Below, piece by piece: positions 30,801-45,506 of a stretch of DNA of 64,000 nucleotides; the first letter of the stretch is position 1, and each line of letters begins with the position of its first letter. The notes under the pieces are model-generated. The model was not told the DNA's origin. It saw nothing but the letters and a program-made list of their open reading frames with translations, and ran no database searches. The stretch spans positions 7,878,501-7,942,500 of the forward strand of contig OU452224.1 in the NCBI GenBank assembly GCA_911728455.2. The letters run 5' to 3'. The DNA is from Marthasterias glacialis. Lineage: Eukaryota > Echinodermata > Asteroidea > Forcipulatida > Asteriidae. The translations under genes and the position numbers were made by a program.

Positions 30801-33800
30801 TTCAAACACTGTCTCCAAGACCATCAAAATCAAAGGGCTTTTGTTGGCACTTAGCAAAAGTTTAGCAATTATAAAAAAAAATAAAGTTCCAGTCAGACAA
30901 ACTCAATGATTATAAAGTTCATATCAATACCACCCTCCAGTGAAATATTGTAAAAGGCAAGAAAATAGCACTTGAAGAAACAAACGCCCCCAATAAAAAG
31001 AAAAACAAAAACAAAAACACTGTTGCTTAATTCAAGCAACCTAAACTAAAATAAACTTTTCGTTACTTTACTCACTAATGTGACCTTCAATTTTATGAAT
31101 TTTCATAATAGGTTGGTTGTATGATATGATTTGTTTTTTTAGAGGAGACGAATTAATCCTAAAAGACAATCATTGTCTTTTAGGATTAATTCGTCTCCTC
31201 TAAAAATTAATCATGTAATTTTTCTTTGACGCACCTGTTGTGAAAATTATCCTGCAAGGGTTCTGTGTAGGAGAACAGAAAATAAAAAAATTAAATAATA
31301 AATCAAATTGACATGATATGTAAAAAACACTTGTATGAACTTGATTGTTGTAACGATTCACATAAAAAAATTACAATTTGGGAGAAACACATACTTTGAA
31401 CTATGAACGAACAAAAAATAATGAACTAAACAATACATTGTTTGTAAAGAAATCTGAAACCCACCTCACCAAGATACCTTGCCACATTTACATCTGGGAC
31501 ATTAACATTGAAACGTTTGGAGAAATGGACAGCATTGAAGAAATGAGCAACACAGTGAACAGCTGCAAATAAGCAATGACAGAAAATTGTGTTCACAACT
31601 GGATTTGTAATATAACAAATTGATTAGTTTTATTCTGACCAAACATGAAAACTCATTGATTGCAAAAAAATGTATACACTTTATTACTTCAATAATAATA
31701 CCAATAGTACCAGTTCCCCAGAGAAACAACGTCTGAAATACTCAAAGCCGATGAAATAGCATTTTAGGACCCTCCAAATCACTGTTGCTTATTTTGATTG
31801 CCACAAATGAAGTCAGCATGGATAAAGGAATGTTATTTTCACTAAAAGTTACCTCTAAAATTAATAAAGTTTTCAGAATTGAATTTATTAAAAAAAAAAA
31901 AAAAGTTTTAATAAAAATAAAGTTCTAATACCCTAAAGTTGTTGATCAATACTGTTTATGAAGAATAAATCAATTCCTGCCCTCTTCTCAAATTAAATGA
32001 AAGTGGGAGTTAAAACAAAGAATGGTGATGTACTGTCAAGCATCATTAGACATTCATCTGGTTTATTTTGAATGTGGTGAAATAATTCTCCTGAAGATTG
32101 GCAATGGAAAAGATGAATTTCTAAATGTTTGTGCAGTGTTTTCAAAGTAACACATTAAGAAAATATTCTTTTCAGATTTAAATCTGATCAACCTTTTCCT
32201 TCTTTCAAAGATCATAGCATGGTCTGTACTTCCAACTGAACACATGTTGAAATGATGTAGGCCTACTGGTACAAAAATTAATAGTTAAGAACTACATATG
32301 ATACTGGTAAAAGTACAAGAATTATTTTGGGTGATGGTTTCCAAACGGTTTCATCGTTGGAGATGTCACTCCATAAAACTCAAACTGTATCATGGTGTAG
32401 TACACAATCATGTGTCACTCTGATTCTTGTCAATGAGGAACCAGACTATTTTGCATCCAGTCTCGTTTTGGATTACACTGAGCAAGACGGGAGTGCCCGA
32501 TGACAAGGGTGCCTCGGTCACGTAACTTTCTTTAGTAATGTAGACAAATTAAAGAGGACGCATTATGCCATACCATGACCAACTAGTATAGTGTCAAACT
32601 GTCAATATATCTTATGCATAGAATCACCACCCACCATGAACAAAAAAAAATCCATCCGATTCTTTCAAGACTTTCATGAGGGGGATCAAATTCTGAGGTT
32701 CAGCTCAAAATTGAAAGGTTCAGAGGTCAAATTCATAGACGACTCGGTCGGAAGTAAGTCTCGATTAACAATACACAACTCTGAAAAAATGTGCGTCAAA
32801 ATACAAGGAGTGGGACAATTTACTACATGATTGTGGCTTTCCCCTGGGATTTGAGATAACTCAACGGCGCCACTGTACTTACAATGCACTTGAATTAAGT
32901 TTAAAAACAAAATACTTGATAAGAGGGAGGTTCACGGTATGAATGACCTGAGACGGAGAGCTATGACAATCCAACCTCGGGACGTCCAAGTACATTTTGG
33001 GATTGTTTGGGATAACAAAACACTCTATTAAAAAACACATTAAATTAGAATATAAGTTCTGACGAAAGACATACAGTTTTTGTCAATTTGACAGTATTTT
33101 CTGTTTAAACGACATTAGCCTACGGGGAATGAGAGTGACATTTGTAATCGACATAAAAGATGACCCAAAACATCTCCGTTTTGTTTCATTTCTGCGTGTT
33201 TGTGATGATCAAGTGGTTTAATAAAAGATGACATTTCTGGCGAGAAAAGTTTTAATTACTTTGTGGTGGTAGTATTTACCCTTTGTGACCTTGCGTGTTC
33301 ATTGTAACTGAACACTCGTTGTACACAGTTGTCATCATAGCCCTTGATTTAACAACCCCTAGCTATACAAATGTCTTTCTAAAGAACCCATTCGTTTGAT
33401 AGTACGAATCAGACTTACTTGTTCCTACACATATGAAGATAGCTATAACTATGTGTACAAAGCGACTTCTGTCCAAGCATTTCCTCGTGGTGCGGTGGAC
33501 CTAAAAACATGACAGTCGATTTGAGTATTAATTGGCGATTTGAGTCAATATAAGTATTTATACCAGATACATTTTGAGTGACACCAAAGCACTTAATTTT
33601 GGCAAAGACAAACAAAAAGAACATAGGGCCTACATGTGCCGCCTCTTCTATTCACGATGCCCGCAAATCTCCCCAAGATTTGCCCTCTTCAACGAAGTGT
33701 GAGGAGCACACCACCCTTTACACAGTCTGATTAATTTCTCAAAATCATTATCCAAATCTTATTGTTGTTGTTGTTTTTGTTTTTTATATAAGGACAAACA

Positions 33801-36800
33801 AACTGTTGCACTTGTTAAAAAATGCTTAATAGTCCACATTATTTGGGATCATAAATATCAAAATGTCCATAAAAACACAACTTTTTATTCATAATGTTAA
33901 GTGACTGTGTTTATGATCACTCATTACAATGATCCGAATCGTGACCTTTTGATTCTATTGTCCTTGTTGGATTTTAGCGGTGTGACGCTGTAAAGAGCCC
34001 CGTAAAAGACGGGAATATCAAGGACACTTAACAATCAAGAAAAGACCATGACATCATAACGGCATGGCAAATGTATACATTACACTGCACAAAGGTTGAA
34101 ATCTTTAAACAATGAACTATTCACCAACGTCAACCATTTTGTCCGACCACTTTTGTGGTCTCATTTTAAGACGTCTAATGACATTGTACTCAAATTTAGT
34201 GGTATTTGTTGCGTGCATGATTGATTATAGTCTTTTAGACTTCTGAACCTGAAGGCTACACAGCAACACAGCACTTACAAACTGAAACGTAAAACACTCG
34301 AGTGCCATTTTGAAAGATGTTGAAGAAGATACCCAAAAGTATCAGCATATTTATGTGATCAACTTGTTTTTAAATATTTCGTAAAAATACATACAAAAAA
34401 TGGATGATGCAAACGCTTTTTTGTCAACTGTGACGTGCTACATACGTCAATTTTCGCAAGGTTCAATGTGCAAGATAATAACGATCTGCATAGTAATTTT
34501 GCGAAGGCGATTTTTTACGTCATTATTTTGATGGTAAAACAGTAGGCCTACTGTTGTATTTAAATAGGCCGAGCTATTAATTTCCTTCATCGTATCAGAA
34601 TTTAAAATGTAGTATCTGACAACAGAATCAAACGGTAGGCCTATACGAACGAAACAACCAACTGTTTTCATAAAATTTAACAAAATGTAATTTAAAGCAT
34701 TTTGTAAAGATTCAGTTTTATTGCAAATTTTGGAAATCGACAAACCCCCTTAGACTCGGTAAACAATCATCATGGATTTTTCGGTGATTTCACATTACCC
34801 TCCGCACGGTATTCGACATTGTGATCATGCTCTCTCCAGTTATTACGTTGTAACAATAAAGATTGTACGGAGACCACCTGAAAGCCCAAGCTCAGCTTTG
34901 GTAAACTGACTGTAAATGCTTCCATTCTTTGCACAAATCAAGATAATTGCAATAAAACCAACCTGTGACAATGTCAGCTCATTTCGTTGTTTCATTTGCG
35001 AGAAAACGGTAAAAATGCATTTAGCATTTTGTACGAGTTCCTTTAATATAGGCAGAGTTTTTGTCTCACTGAGACGAAAACAAATATGCGATCTTACTTC
35101 ATTTATTATTTTCGTTTATTTTTATATATTGGTAAATACATCGAAGTCAGGCGAATTCGCCTGTTTCAATTTTAGTCCAAATTGTACATGTCTCTGTATA
35201 AGTCGCCCGAAATATAAGCTGTGGATCATGATGTAGGCCTTTAAAATCAATTAAGCTGGCTGATATTCCGAAAATGACGGTACTTCGATCAAAAAAATTA
35301 CAGGGCATCTTTCTAAAGAGTTGCGGTACTTCCGTCTGCAAGCTTCAATTATTAGTGATAGTAGTCCCCAAATTAAACCTAAGTGCTATTTTATGAGGCT
35401 AATAAACCTTCTTCAATCGATGGATCCCACCGCTGCAACCAAACTTTTATCAGTTCGGTAAGATCCACCAGATGAGGCCCAATTGCAGAGATTGCTCACA
35501 GCTTCTGATTCAAATTTCATACTAACAACAATGGGAAACATTAATGGACAATGACTAGGGGAACATTAATGGACCATCGACTGGCGGACTACGGGTGAAA
35601 GAACAAGCTTGAGGGCTGACTACTCCCATCAAAAGCTGTTCACAGATGGTGTTTTAATATAGGTTTTCCCGGCTGATTTAAGCAAAAGATCATTCAATTT
35701 CATTACTGCGCTTTCAAATTCACGCGATTTCTCTAATTCAGTCAAACTAGGGTTTCTCTTTGGGTATTATTGCATTCAATTTCGTTTTCGTGCACTCAGG
35801 ATCCCTTTCTTTTCATTCTATTTCGTTTAAAGGCATTCAAGACTACAAGATCGCCATTCTTATGTTGAATATCCACCACCTTTTCCCAATACATGTACGT
35901 GCAAACAAATTCAGAGTCATCGAAGCGCACTGCGAGTTTTGTACCTATTATTCTTTTCTTTTTCGTTTATGGGCAACGGATTTCAACATTTGAGCGTTCA
36001 AATTCAACATGAGTATGATACGGCTTATGCTTGCGTTTAAAGTTAGCGTTAATGTTCTTTTTCTGGCAGTTGTGTGGATTATCTGTCTTATGCGTTTCAT
36101 TTAATTCTTATTCTTTGTCTTAATTGCAAACGTGTTCCTTTTGATTTGTTACGCCATGATTAAACTTTAAAATGTGTCTAAGAACAGCTATATACAGTTT
36201 TATGGCACACAAGTATAAAGAACAACAAACAATAAACAATATTTTGCTTGCATTCGCTTGCATTGTAAATGACTGTTTGCTTTGGTCTTAAAATGCACTT
36301 TTTGTCATCTTCTTTGTTCGTTAATATTAAGACCTTGCAAATTAAACCCTCGAATGTTTCAGTCAGCCTTCCTCTATCTACACGTACATTGCTCACTCTT
36401 CTGTAATGACCAGGGGCAGCCATTTTTGCGTCAAAATCGTTTATTTGGTGAGAGGTAACTCGGCAACAGGAATTCCCCTCATAATATCCTATCTTTATAT
36501 AGGCAAACCAGAAAGCGCATACAAAAGAAACGAATTTAAATGCAAACATTTCTTAGAATGTTTGCCAGTGTTGACGAACATGAATAGTCGACCAGCCCAT
36601 TGCTGCTGGCTTAGACAAAATTGAATAAACTAAGTGACCATTTTATTTGAATGATTTTATTTGTCGAATGAATGCTCAAGTGTCGAAATTGAGTGACTCT
36701 TTTTAACTGCTGAATGCTGATGTACCCGAGGATTTATTTTCAAGCGAAATTGAATGTCCTGGGTATTAACTTGAATGGATTTTTGTTGAAATTGGCTGGG

Positions 36801-39205
36801 AAAACCTACATATAATAATTAAAAAAATAATAATAAATAAAAAACATTTTATAGTTTGCAAGGCTCTAAACACGCCCTTCCGCAAATGTCATCCCCAAAC
36901 AAATAAGTGAATAGACTCGATCCCTCCATGATAACATGCAGGACTCCGAATGTTCCACTGGGTTATGGGAATAGTGTGTTTATAATAATTGAACTCACAT
37001 GTTTAGATTTCCTGATCAGTGACAGCACACATCTGCACATTGGTAGCAAGATTGTAGCACAATTAAGATTAAGCACAGCTGCTGAACCCCTCGAAAAACA
37101 AAGTCCAAGCTGTAAAATGAAATCGGTGTTAAAGCAATTGTATCTCCACATTGTAGACGTTGTTATACAGGTAAAAAACATTTAATACAATTTATTTAAA
37201 AAATTATAAGCAAAACCCACGGTTACGTTTTAGTTAAAACAACGCTTAATTTAAAACACAGTGTTATTTGTTTAGGTACTCATTATTTGTTATAGCTACA
37301 ATCGCAATTAACAGTAATATGTGGGTATACATCGTACGTACGACGTATACTTTCTTGACTTGACAGTATTTCTGATGTTCAAAGGTTTAAGTACAAATTT
37401 TGTTAATGAGTGAGCTTTCAGGTTGCAACATCATTTCCCCGATAGTTACCGATCCTGTACTCTTCTGTCTTTAGGCCAAACCCAAGGTCGTAATAAAAAA
37501 AATTAAAAAATAAACTAATAGACCGATTGCGCGACAATATTTACATGCGGTCACGTGACCCCCTATCGGGGATGACGTCATACAGCTGGTGAAAAATACG
37601 TGTAAAGAGATAGGCCGTGACACAGAGTGAGTTCGAAAACAGTCGATTATACTTTCGTTAAGCGATGAATTAGTTAATCAGCCCATTTATTTAAAGTAGT
37701 ATGGTGTGGTATTAATTTAAATCACATCTCTGTTTCATAATTTAACAGAATTCTTCTGAAAAGATGTTTTTTTAGCCATGCACTACCGGCGTCGGACGAC
37801 TGCTACGTAGCCACCCGTCTGTTATTTTGTTTGTAATGTTGGCCTACATCACTGTAAAAAAAGGATAAACAACGTTGGAAAAGTGAGCATTAATACCTAG
37901 CCTCGCAGAATTTCAAATAGGCAAAGGAATCACACAGTTTTGGAAAGCAATTTCTTTGGAGGATTTCAGCTTGTTGAAAAGTGTGTGGTGATCGCGGTCG
38001 TCTGGCCTAACGTTCTGTCGTGCGCTGTACACATTGTGCACATTTATACGGTACTCAGTTTTTTTACAATTTTCAAGACTTGCTGGAACTGTCCTTACTG
38101 GCTTTATTCAGCCACTTGAAGGTCTTTGGTACAAACTCTGGAATATGTTTAACAGATTTCGAGCAAAAAAAGCCTCGATCGAATAAACTAAATGCATTAA
38201 TCATCGTGTACCGTACAACCCTTTCCTATGGAGGATTACGTGTGTGTTTACATTTTTAACCCAACAGGGGTCACGTGACGCGGGTCGCGCAATCGGTCTA
38301 TTAAGTGAGCGGAACGAATTGTATGTTTTTTACGCGTGATTATTTCAACTGTTTGAAGACTTGAATACAAGATAATGTCTTTTTCACCAATTCGTTCTTC
38401 AAGCATTGTACTAAAACATACCATGAACATTAGATACTGATTCCAATGTTATGTTCCATGGGTCAGTTTTTGTTTCTGAAAACCAATAGTATTCACTTTC
38501 TTCGTCAGCCATATTATGTCTTAATCCCTGAATACAAAGTCGCGTAATCATGCAATGCTCTTTGTGGCAACCAGACTATTTTTGGTTTGTTTGAAGGTGC
38601 AACCTCGCTTTCAAATGTCAATAGTTTCAATTTTTGTTAAAATAAATTATTTCTAGAAGTTGGGGTTCAACTTTGAAGATGCTCTATTGCTAAAATTTGT
38701 CATGTCTGAAATTTGAATAATTACCAGGAAAAAACATATTAGTTTCAGCGCCCACTCGATCATTTTCTTTAGCACAGTTTACAGTCATGTCTTATGAATA
38801 CACTGAAACAGTTTTACGATGGCTATCTGGCAGCGTGCTCACCATCACGGCTGTTGTTATGTAACAATGACAGCTAATGTTTAAAAAAAATAATAAAAAA
38901 TCCCCCAGTATACAAACAAATCGGCCGTAAAATGACTCTATGTACTGATATTTTTAATGAAGCCCGTAAATCTTACGGTAATATTTTCATTTTGCAAAGG
39001 GCATTTCCATTGGAAACTAGTAGCCCAAACGTTACTGGAAAACTTTTACGGTGTATGATATTTTACAATGTTTTCTTTAAAGTATTTGCAAGACTCATCT
39101 CTACTTAGATAGTTATCTCATTGTCACCATCTTGCTCATGTACCAGGGATACCAAAATAGTGTCAGATTTATTTGCCTGCTTAATTAATGTGCGTGCTTG
39201 CGTGC

Positions 39206-39245
<40 letters not shown>

Positions 39246-42200
39246 TTGCTTGCTTGCTTGTTTGTTTGTTTGTTTGTTTGTTTGATTGTTTGTTTGTTTG
39301 TTGTTTATTTTTTATTTTTTAATAAACCTGAAACCGGTACTGTTTTCAGTAACATTTCCGTCTGGTTCCCAAAACACCCGATTTCTTATATTTCTTATTT
39401 TAATTTGCCAAATCGAAACCAGTTATACATGTACTGCAGTAAATGCACAAAATCACGACAAAATATAAACTGTTATCACGTGTTTTCTCGACAATTATAC
39501 AACTTCATTTGATACGTCTCACTTGTTCAATTATTGTGGAGGAATGTGAATACATTTTTTCTTAAAAAACACACAATTTATTTTTAGAAGTTGACATTAC
39601 TAAGTGAGTGCTTACCCCTAGAATACCACGCAGGTAGTAATACTTAGCCTCCATCTTGTATTGCATGTAGCTCCACCAAAAAACTGCAAAATTGATGCCC
39701 GTCCATGCCACCTATAAAAACAAAACCTTATTGCTTTTAGTCTTTTCGAGCATGCTGGTGTTTAATGGAAGGTGCTATCCGCTTCCGAAAAGATCAGATT
39801 TTGTTTAAATTCAATTTGTGCTCTCCATAATAGTTGTACTGTTTTAAGAAGTCAATTTAAATGCTAACAGAATACAGAAGCGACAATAAAGGAAACCGAA
39901 ATGTATGTTGTCACAATATAAAGAAGTATCACTATGTTCTGTGTACATTTGTTTCTGGAAACATTCAGCATGAGACTACCAGGGGCTCTCTGGTGGACCC
40001 GATACCCAATATGTCATTCATCCATGATAATGCTGACGCCTTCTCGGTTAAATCCTAGTCACATAAAAGGTGCCAGGTCCGTTTTTGTGGCCGATTTTAC
40101 CCGAAAATGTCGATTTAAATTTTAAATAGGTGTTTTTATAGATTCAAAACATTTTTATTCACGCTATCACTTAAGGTTTTGCATGAAAAAAAATCCCACG
40201 ATAAGTAGTAAGAATGACGATTGGGATTCCAACATTATTTCACGTCCATCAGCCATTATGTAAAAACAATTGTGCATATTAGCTAATATACTTTTGGCAA
40301 TGTCCGTGGCACATGCGAAGTTTTTGTATCTTTCGTTTAGAAATAGCATCATCTGTCAAAAATCGTTCGGAGACAAACAAATATAGAAAACATTTCTAGA
40401 CACATAGGGTTAGTCTTCTATATGACCCATATAGTTTTCTATATGCCCACCACAATCTAGTGCACTAGTGGCCGTCTTTGAAAAAGGGCCCTACGCTGTG
40501 AGCAAAACTGGACCGATTTTCAGGGCCTAATTGTTATCCAGTTGAAAGCCAACTGGCGTAACCAGACATTTTCATTTGGGGGAGGGGCAAGCCCCCACCC
40601 CGCCCCCTCTCTGATTAGGCCACTGATTATTCTTCAAGGTACCTTAAAATAAATAAATTATCTCAATAAGAATACAATAAGTCCCTTGAGGGACAAACAC
40701 AAGACCTAAATATTGACGTCAACTTTCATGGAAAATTTCACGAATTTTGACAGTATGAATATGTTGGTCTTATGTAACCCCCAGGGCCACCATACATTAG
40801 GGTTAATGATGCTATACTTTGATGCTCAGTAACATATCTCAACCAGCAGAGAGACTGTATTAACATAACCCCATAATACACACACCCACACACCAATATT
40901 CTCGTCTTACAAGAATGACTTTGGAAGGTTGCCCGGGGTTATTGACCTACAATGTCTCACAAGCAAGTAAAGGTGTGCATATACGTCTACATCCATGAGG
41001 CATCAATAGCTTTTATGGAATCCGAGTAAAATAATTTGATCCGCTCTGGATTCCAATAAAACACCACTAATTAAATCTACATTTAACAGATTTTCAAATG
41101 AGGTTGTCACATTATTAGGGAAACAACGGAAGACGGTTTGTACTTTATATGAGGGATTTTGTGCGCAAACATGTACTTATTTCGCTTGATCAGCAATCGA
41201 AATAACCAACAGTGTTTCTTTCTTTCTTTCTTTATTTATTTATGTATTTATTTATTTATTTATTTACTGGTTGTATTTTACTTACTTTTTGTAATGTTTA
41301 TTTTTTATTTATTTATCCATTTATTTATTTATCATTTACAGGTGTTAATTGTTTTATTTATTATTATTTTTCCGGGGGGTAATGTTGCATATGGAAGTTT
41401 GGGAATTACATGAACTTTGGAATTAGCTTGAGCTCTTAGATTAAAATTATGCTATTTTCAACTTTGACAGTGCCATTTTTTTATATTTCAGACGGAAATG
41501 TTTCTGTGGAGTTTTGATATGTTATGATTATAATTAGTGAGCTTTCGAAATAGACGTTTCCCCGATGATTATACCGATTGCGTACGTTTGTCTTTAACAC
41601 ACATTATTAGTAAGCTTGTAAAACTAGACGTAGCATCATCTAGAGAGCGTGTCAGACTAGCTGTCTAGACGTACTACTGAAAAATAAAGTACAGTCTCTT
41701 CCGTTTCCGGAATCAACATTAAGCATTTCCAATTGCCATTTAGCAGGTGCACCCACAATGTGCACGTTCTTTTGAAGGGACGTTTTTATGTATGTCTCAA
41801 AGTAGGCCGTAGAAGACTCGCGATCTGATCCCTAAAGTACGGTGGTCCAAAACTGTCACGGCAAAAGCTAAAGCGCTCTACGGCAATGCCGGGAAATTTT
41901 ATTTTTTTAGAAAGTTGCACTATACCTTCTATTTCTTAAATTCTAAGAAAACATTGCCTACATTTCCAAGACTGTGACCCTTATATCTATAGTTTGTTAC
42001 AAAAAAAGAAAAACAAAGAAGACAATATTAAAACAGTATTTGGTTAATTACCGAAGGTGCACATCAAACCAAAATGCCTAATTTGCAACACTCGGTTCTG
42101 CCCTCTAATCTGTTAAAACGTTTCAAATTTCCCGCACTCAGAAAACCTTAATTTGCCAAAGATTGGGCAGAACAGCGTCCAGGCACCTGTGCCCCCCCCC

Positions 42201-45200
42201 CCTCCCCGCACATCCTGACCCTCCTCTCCAGTCCCCACACGCCTGTTCTATTTGTACCATGCATGCTCTCCTCCCTCGCCGACTGTATATTGCATTGAAC
42301 TTCTATCTTTCCTTACCCCTTTTATTCGTTACTATTCCCCTCAAAACACCTTTTGTTTACAATACCGCGGTCTTTCTATCCCTGTTCCACAAACAACGTT
42401 ATAAACATGACGCCGCTGAAGATTTGTGAAGCTTGACCTATAGCTGTTTATCACGCCAATCAGAGAGAGAGGCATAAACTGACAAACTACTATCTTCTTG
42501 AACATTGTGAGTGCTTCCCTGTTTCTTTCGTCCTTCAGAAAGCCTCTCTAATGAATGATGCGTTCAAACATAATCATTCACAGAGGCAAACTGTTTGTTT
42601 TGGTCATACCATGACTTGCTTTCCCACGGCTACATAACTTTGTATGATGTTACTCTTCCCTCTACAAACAGTTGCTGCAAAACAAAAACCTCCACTATAG
42701 GCGAAAGTCTCGATCGGTCTTAAAGTTGCTCTTATTCGATGCTTAAATAAGTCCATTTTAACCGCCGTTTCATTTTAATGGAAATGTAAAATTTAAACAT
42801 CTACGAAGCATCCTTTTCTTCTAATTCTTCACGTGAGCTTCATAAAACAACTAAACGAAAATGGTGACCCGAAGTTTGTTCTGTACAGGACTAGGAGTTA
42901 TAGATATTATTGGATTGTTATGATTTGGCGTTAGTCAATAATAAACAAATTCCAAGAAATTTCTCACTAAACTCGCTTGCGGCATTGTCGGAACAACAAC
43001 GCACAAATGACCCACGAAAACACAAAATAAACGCTCAAAATGTGAGAACCAAGGATTGAAAAAAAAATTACTCTCGGATCTTTATTTGGCGTTATTTTTA
43101 AGCAAAATCCATGGGAATACTTGCTATTTTGTACAATCCAAGCACAGTGGCGTACCAAGGGGGCCGGATTTGAAATCTGGACTTTTGAGATTGAAAAATT
43201 CCAGAATAAAATGTTACATTTTATAAGCTTTAATGTAGTAATTTCAATGGTTATAAAACTATGTTTTCATTATTATTTACACGCAGACAATGTATTTTAC
43301 CTCCACGAGATTATTTGATAAAACATAGTAATCGGCATAATACAAGAATGCTGAAAGGGGCTTGTTTAGGAAAAATACAAACGGAAACTACAGTTTAATT
43401 GGCCAAAAAGGGCCCCCTAGAAACAATTTTGGAGCCCATTGCCCCCCCCCCCCTGAAATTTTACCCTAGTTTCGCCGCTGTCCAAGCCTTACACCGCCCA
43501 AAACATGGTTGCGGTACAAACGGCGAACTCGCAAAAACACAAATGACCAAAGCTCAAAGGTGTTCTTGTTTGGCTCCGGGTCTTCCGTCACAGTAAACAG
43601 GTTGATCACTGGGAATAAGGAAACATGTCAAAGGAGTTTGGAGATGTAGCTTGCAACCATGCCGTAGCTAAACACAATACTAAACCACACGCTACTGGGA
43701 AAGCTCTCGATCCGCATTGCAAACTAATAAATACAATTAAAAAACAAGCAAACAATGTTCAGGCTGGTCTTTACAGCCGCTGTACTCTCGATGAAGTATC
43801 GAAAGTGAGAGTTATAAGTCACGATGTATAAAATAAATAAAGCCGTTTACACACCACTGCCCTATAGAAAATTGACATGCCACCCATTGATATTTTCGAG
43901 GTAGACTATTATTAAAAGTGGCAAGTGTGTTGTGATGTGTGCATGTACATAACATACAAGTGCATTCTACATTGGGTGCTACTATGACGTGGGAATTCTT
44001 CCCTTCTTATATAGTTTAGAACCTCCTGCATAGTTGCACTGCTCGATCCCAACAATTTCAACACTATGTGGTCCATTAAATTAGGTACTTTCAGGTGCTG
44101 CTTAAGCATGGCTTGAGCAAGTCATCAAAGACAACAAATGTTCTTAAAATAGTTCATTTTGTCTGTCGTTAAAAATGATGTCACCAAACTTGGGCTAAAA
44201 TGGGCAAAATGAAAAATAACAGTTCATGTCTTGTGTTGTTTACTTTACGTTTGTATGTGCTTTTCTTCAATTTGAAAAAAAAATATAACAAATAAATCGG
44301 GTGTTTTGGAAACAATGTTGACAATACCTCAGGTGGAAATATTTCTCATGACAGTTGTGTTATGTTAAGTAAGCTTGAGTTTTTTCGATCTTGATCTTAC
44401 CGTAGAGCAATGACGAGTATTATACAGTTCATGCATTGAGCAGTTGTAGATTCGGCTCGATTATTGACGCTGAGACTGTCAATCAAGTACGTTCCCGAAA
44501 GGGGGGAGGGGCTTATAATTTTTTTATCTAAACATGAACTATTAATCATTGTATAGCTGTAAGAAAAACAAATACTGTACGCGTGATAACAGATAACTTA
44601 AACATCAAGCAAGATGAGATGTTCAACGGTGGTACATCGTTGTCTGTTGTAGAAATGATATTTTCGTCGTCCAGTTTACAATAAACACATACAACCACAT
44701 CTGTAATTTCATGTTTTAAGTGAAAGCAACAACAGATCATGTCTTTTCATGGATTTTGTGTAAATTCATATCGGGTTTATTTCAATTGCTGCAAAAACGG
44801 CAAATTCGGAGAACTTTCAGGAGGTATGCGTAAAAACGTGTTTATTTCTTGAATCTGGCTATTTTTCAGACAAATATTTTCATTCAGAGTTGGGGACTAC
44901 TGTTATAAACTATATAATTTACCAATCTTGTACTTCGTCTTTATAATAAAGTAAGGATTTGCAGTGACACCATGTGGTTTAAATCTCTTTTGAGTATGTA
45001 AGTGGTTCCGAAAGCGGTTGACTCGTTTCGGACAGTATACTCTGTCCGTCGCCAGGAGACTAACAACTGCCTTAATTCTGTTACATCGGGCTTATTTCAT
45101 AGCTGCTTCTGAGACACAAATTTACCAAGCACAGAAACATGCTTAAATATATATTATATTTCTTTTGAAAACACTTCAACATTCCTATATAATATTATAA

Positions 45201-45475
45201 AATCACACTACTGCAAGGGAATAATTTTCTGTTTGAGCACTGCTCTGAAGAAGCGAACTTTGTTTTACGTTCGAATGATAGTGTCGCTACGTTTACTTTT
45301 GTTGTACTTATTTGATATTTTGGTCAGTTGAAAACTAACCAACTATTTTAAAGAAATAGGTTCAAAGATGTGACATTGATAATCCGCTTTCATAGGTTGT
45401 CTAATAGAAGAAGATCATGAACTGTAATCATCAAAGCGGCTGGAGGTTACAAATTGTTTATGAAATCAGTCAACC

Positions 45476-45506
<31 letters not shown>

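Noticed and set aside
36178-36549. Minus-strand 123-residue frame containing [12 protein letters not shown]
   Set aside because: No family recognised, inside a NOX4 intron, with low-complexity AT-rich ends; not supported as a gene.
39198-39512. Frame starting [12 protein letters not shown]
   Set aside because: Translation of a gcgt/ttgc/ttgt microsatellite in a NOX4 intron.
41159-41413. Hydrophobic frame resembling a membrane protein
   Set aside because: Translation of a ttta/tttc simple repeat.
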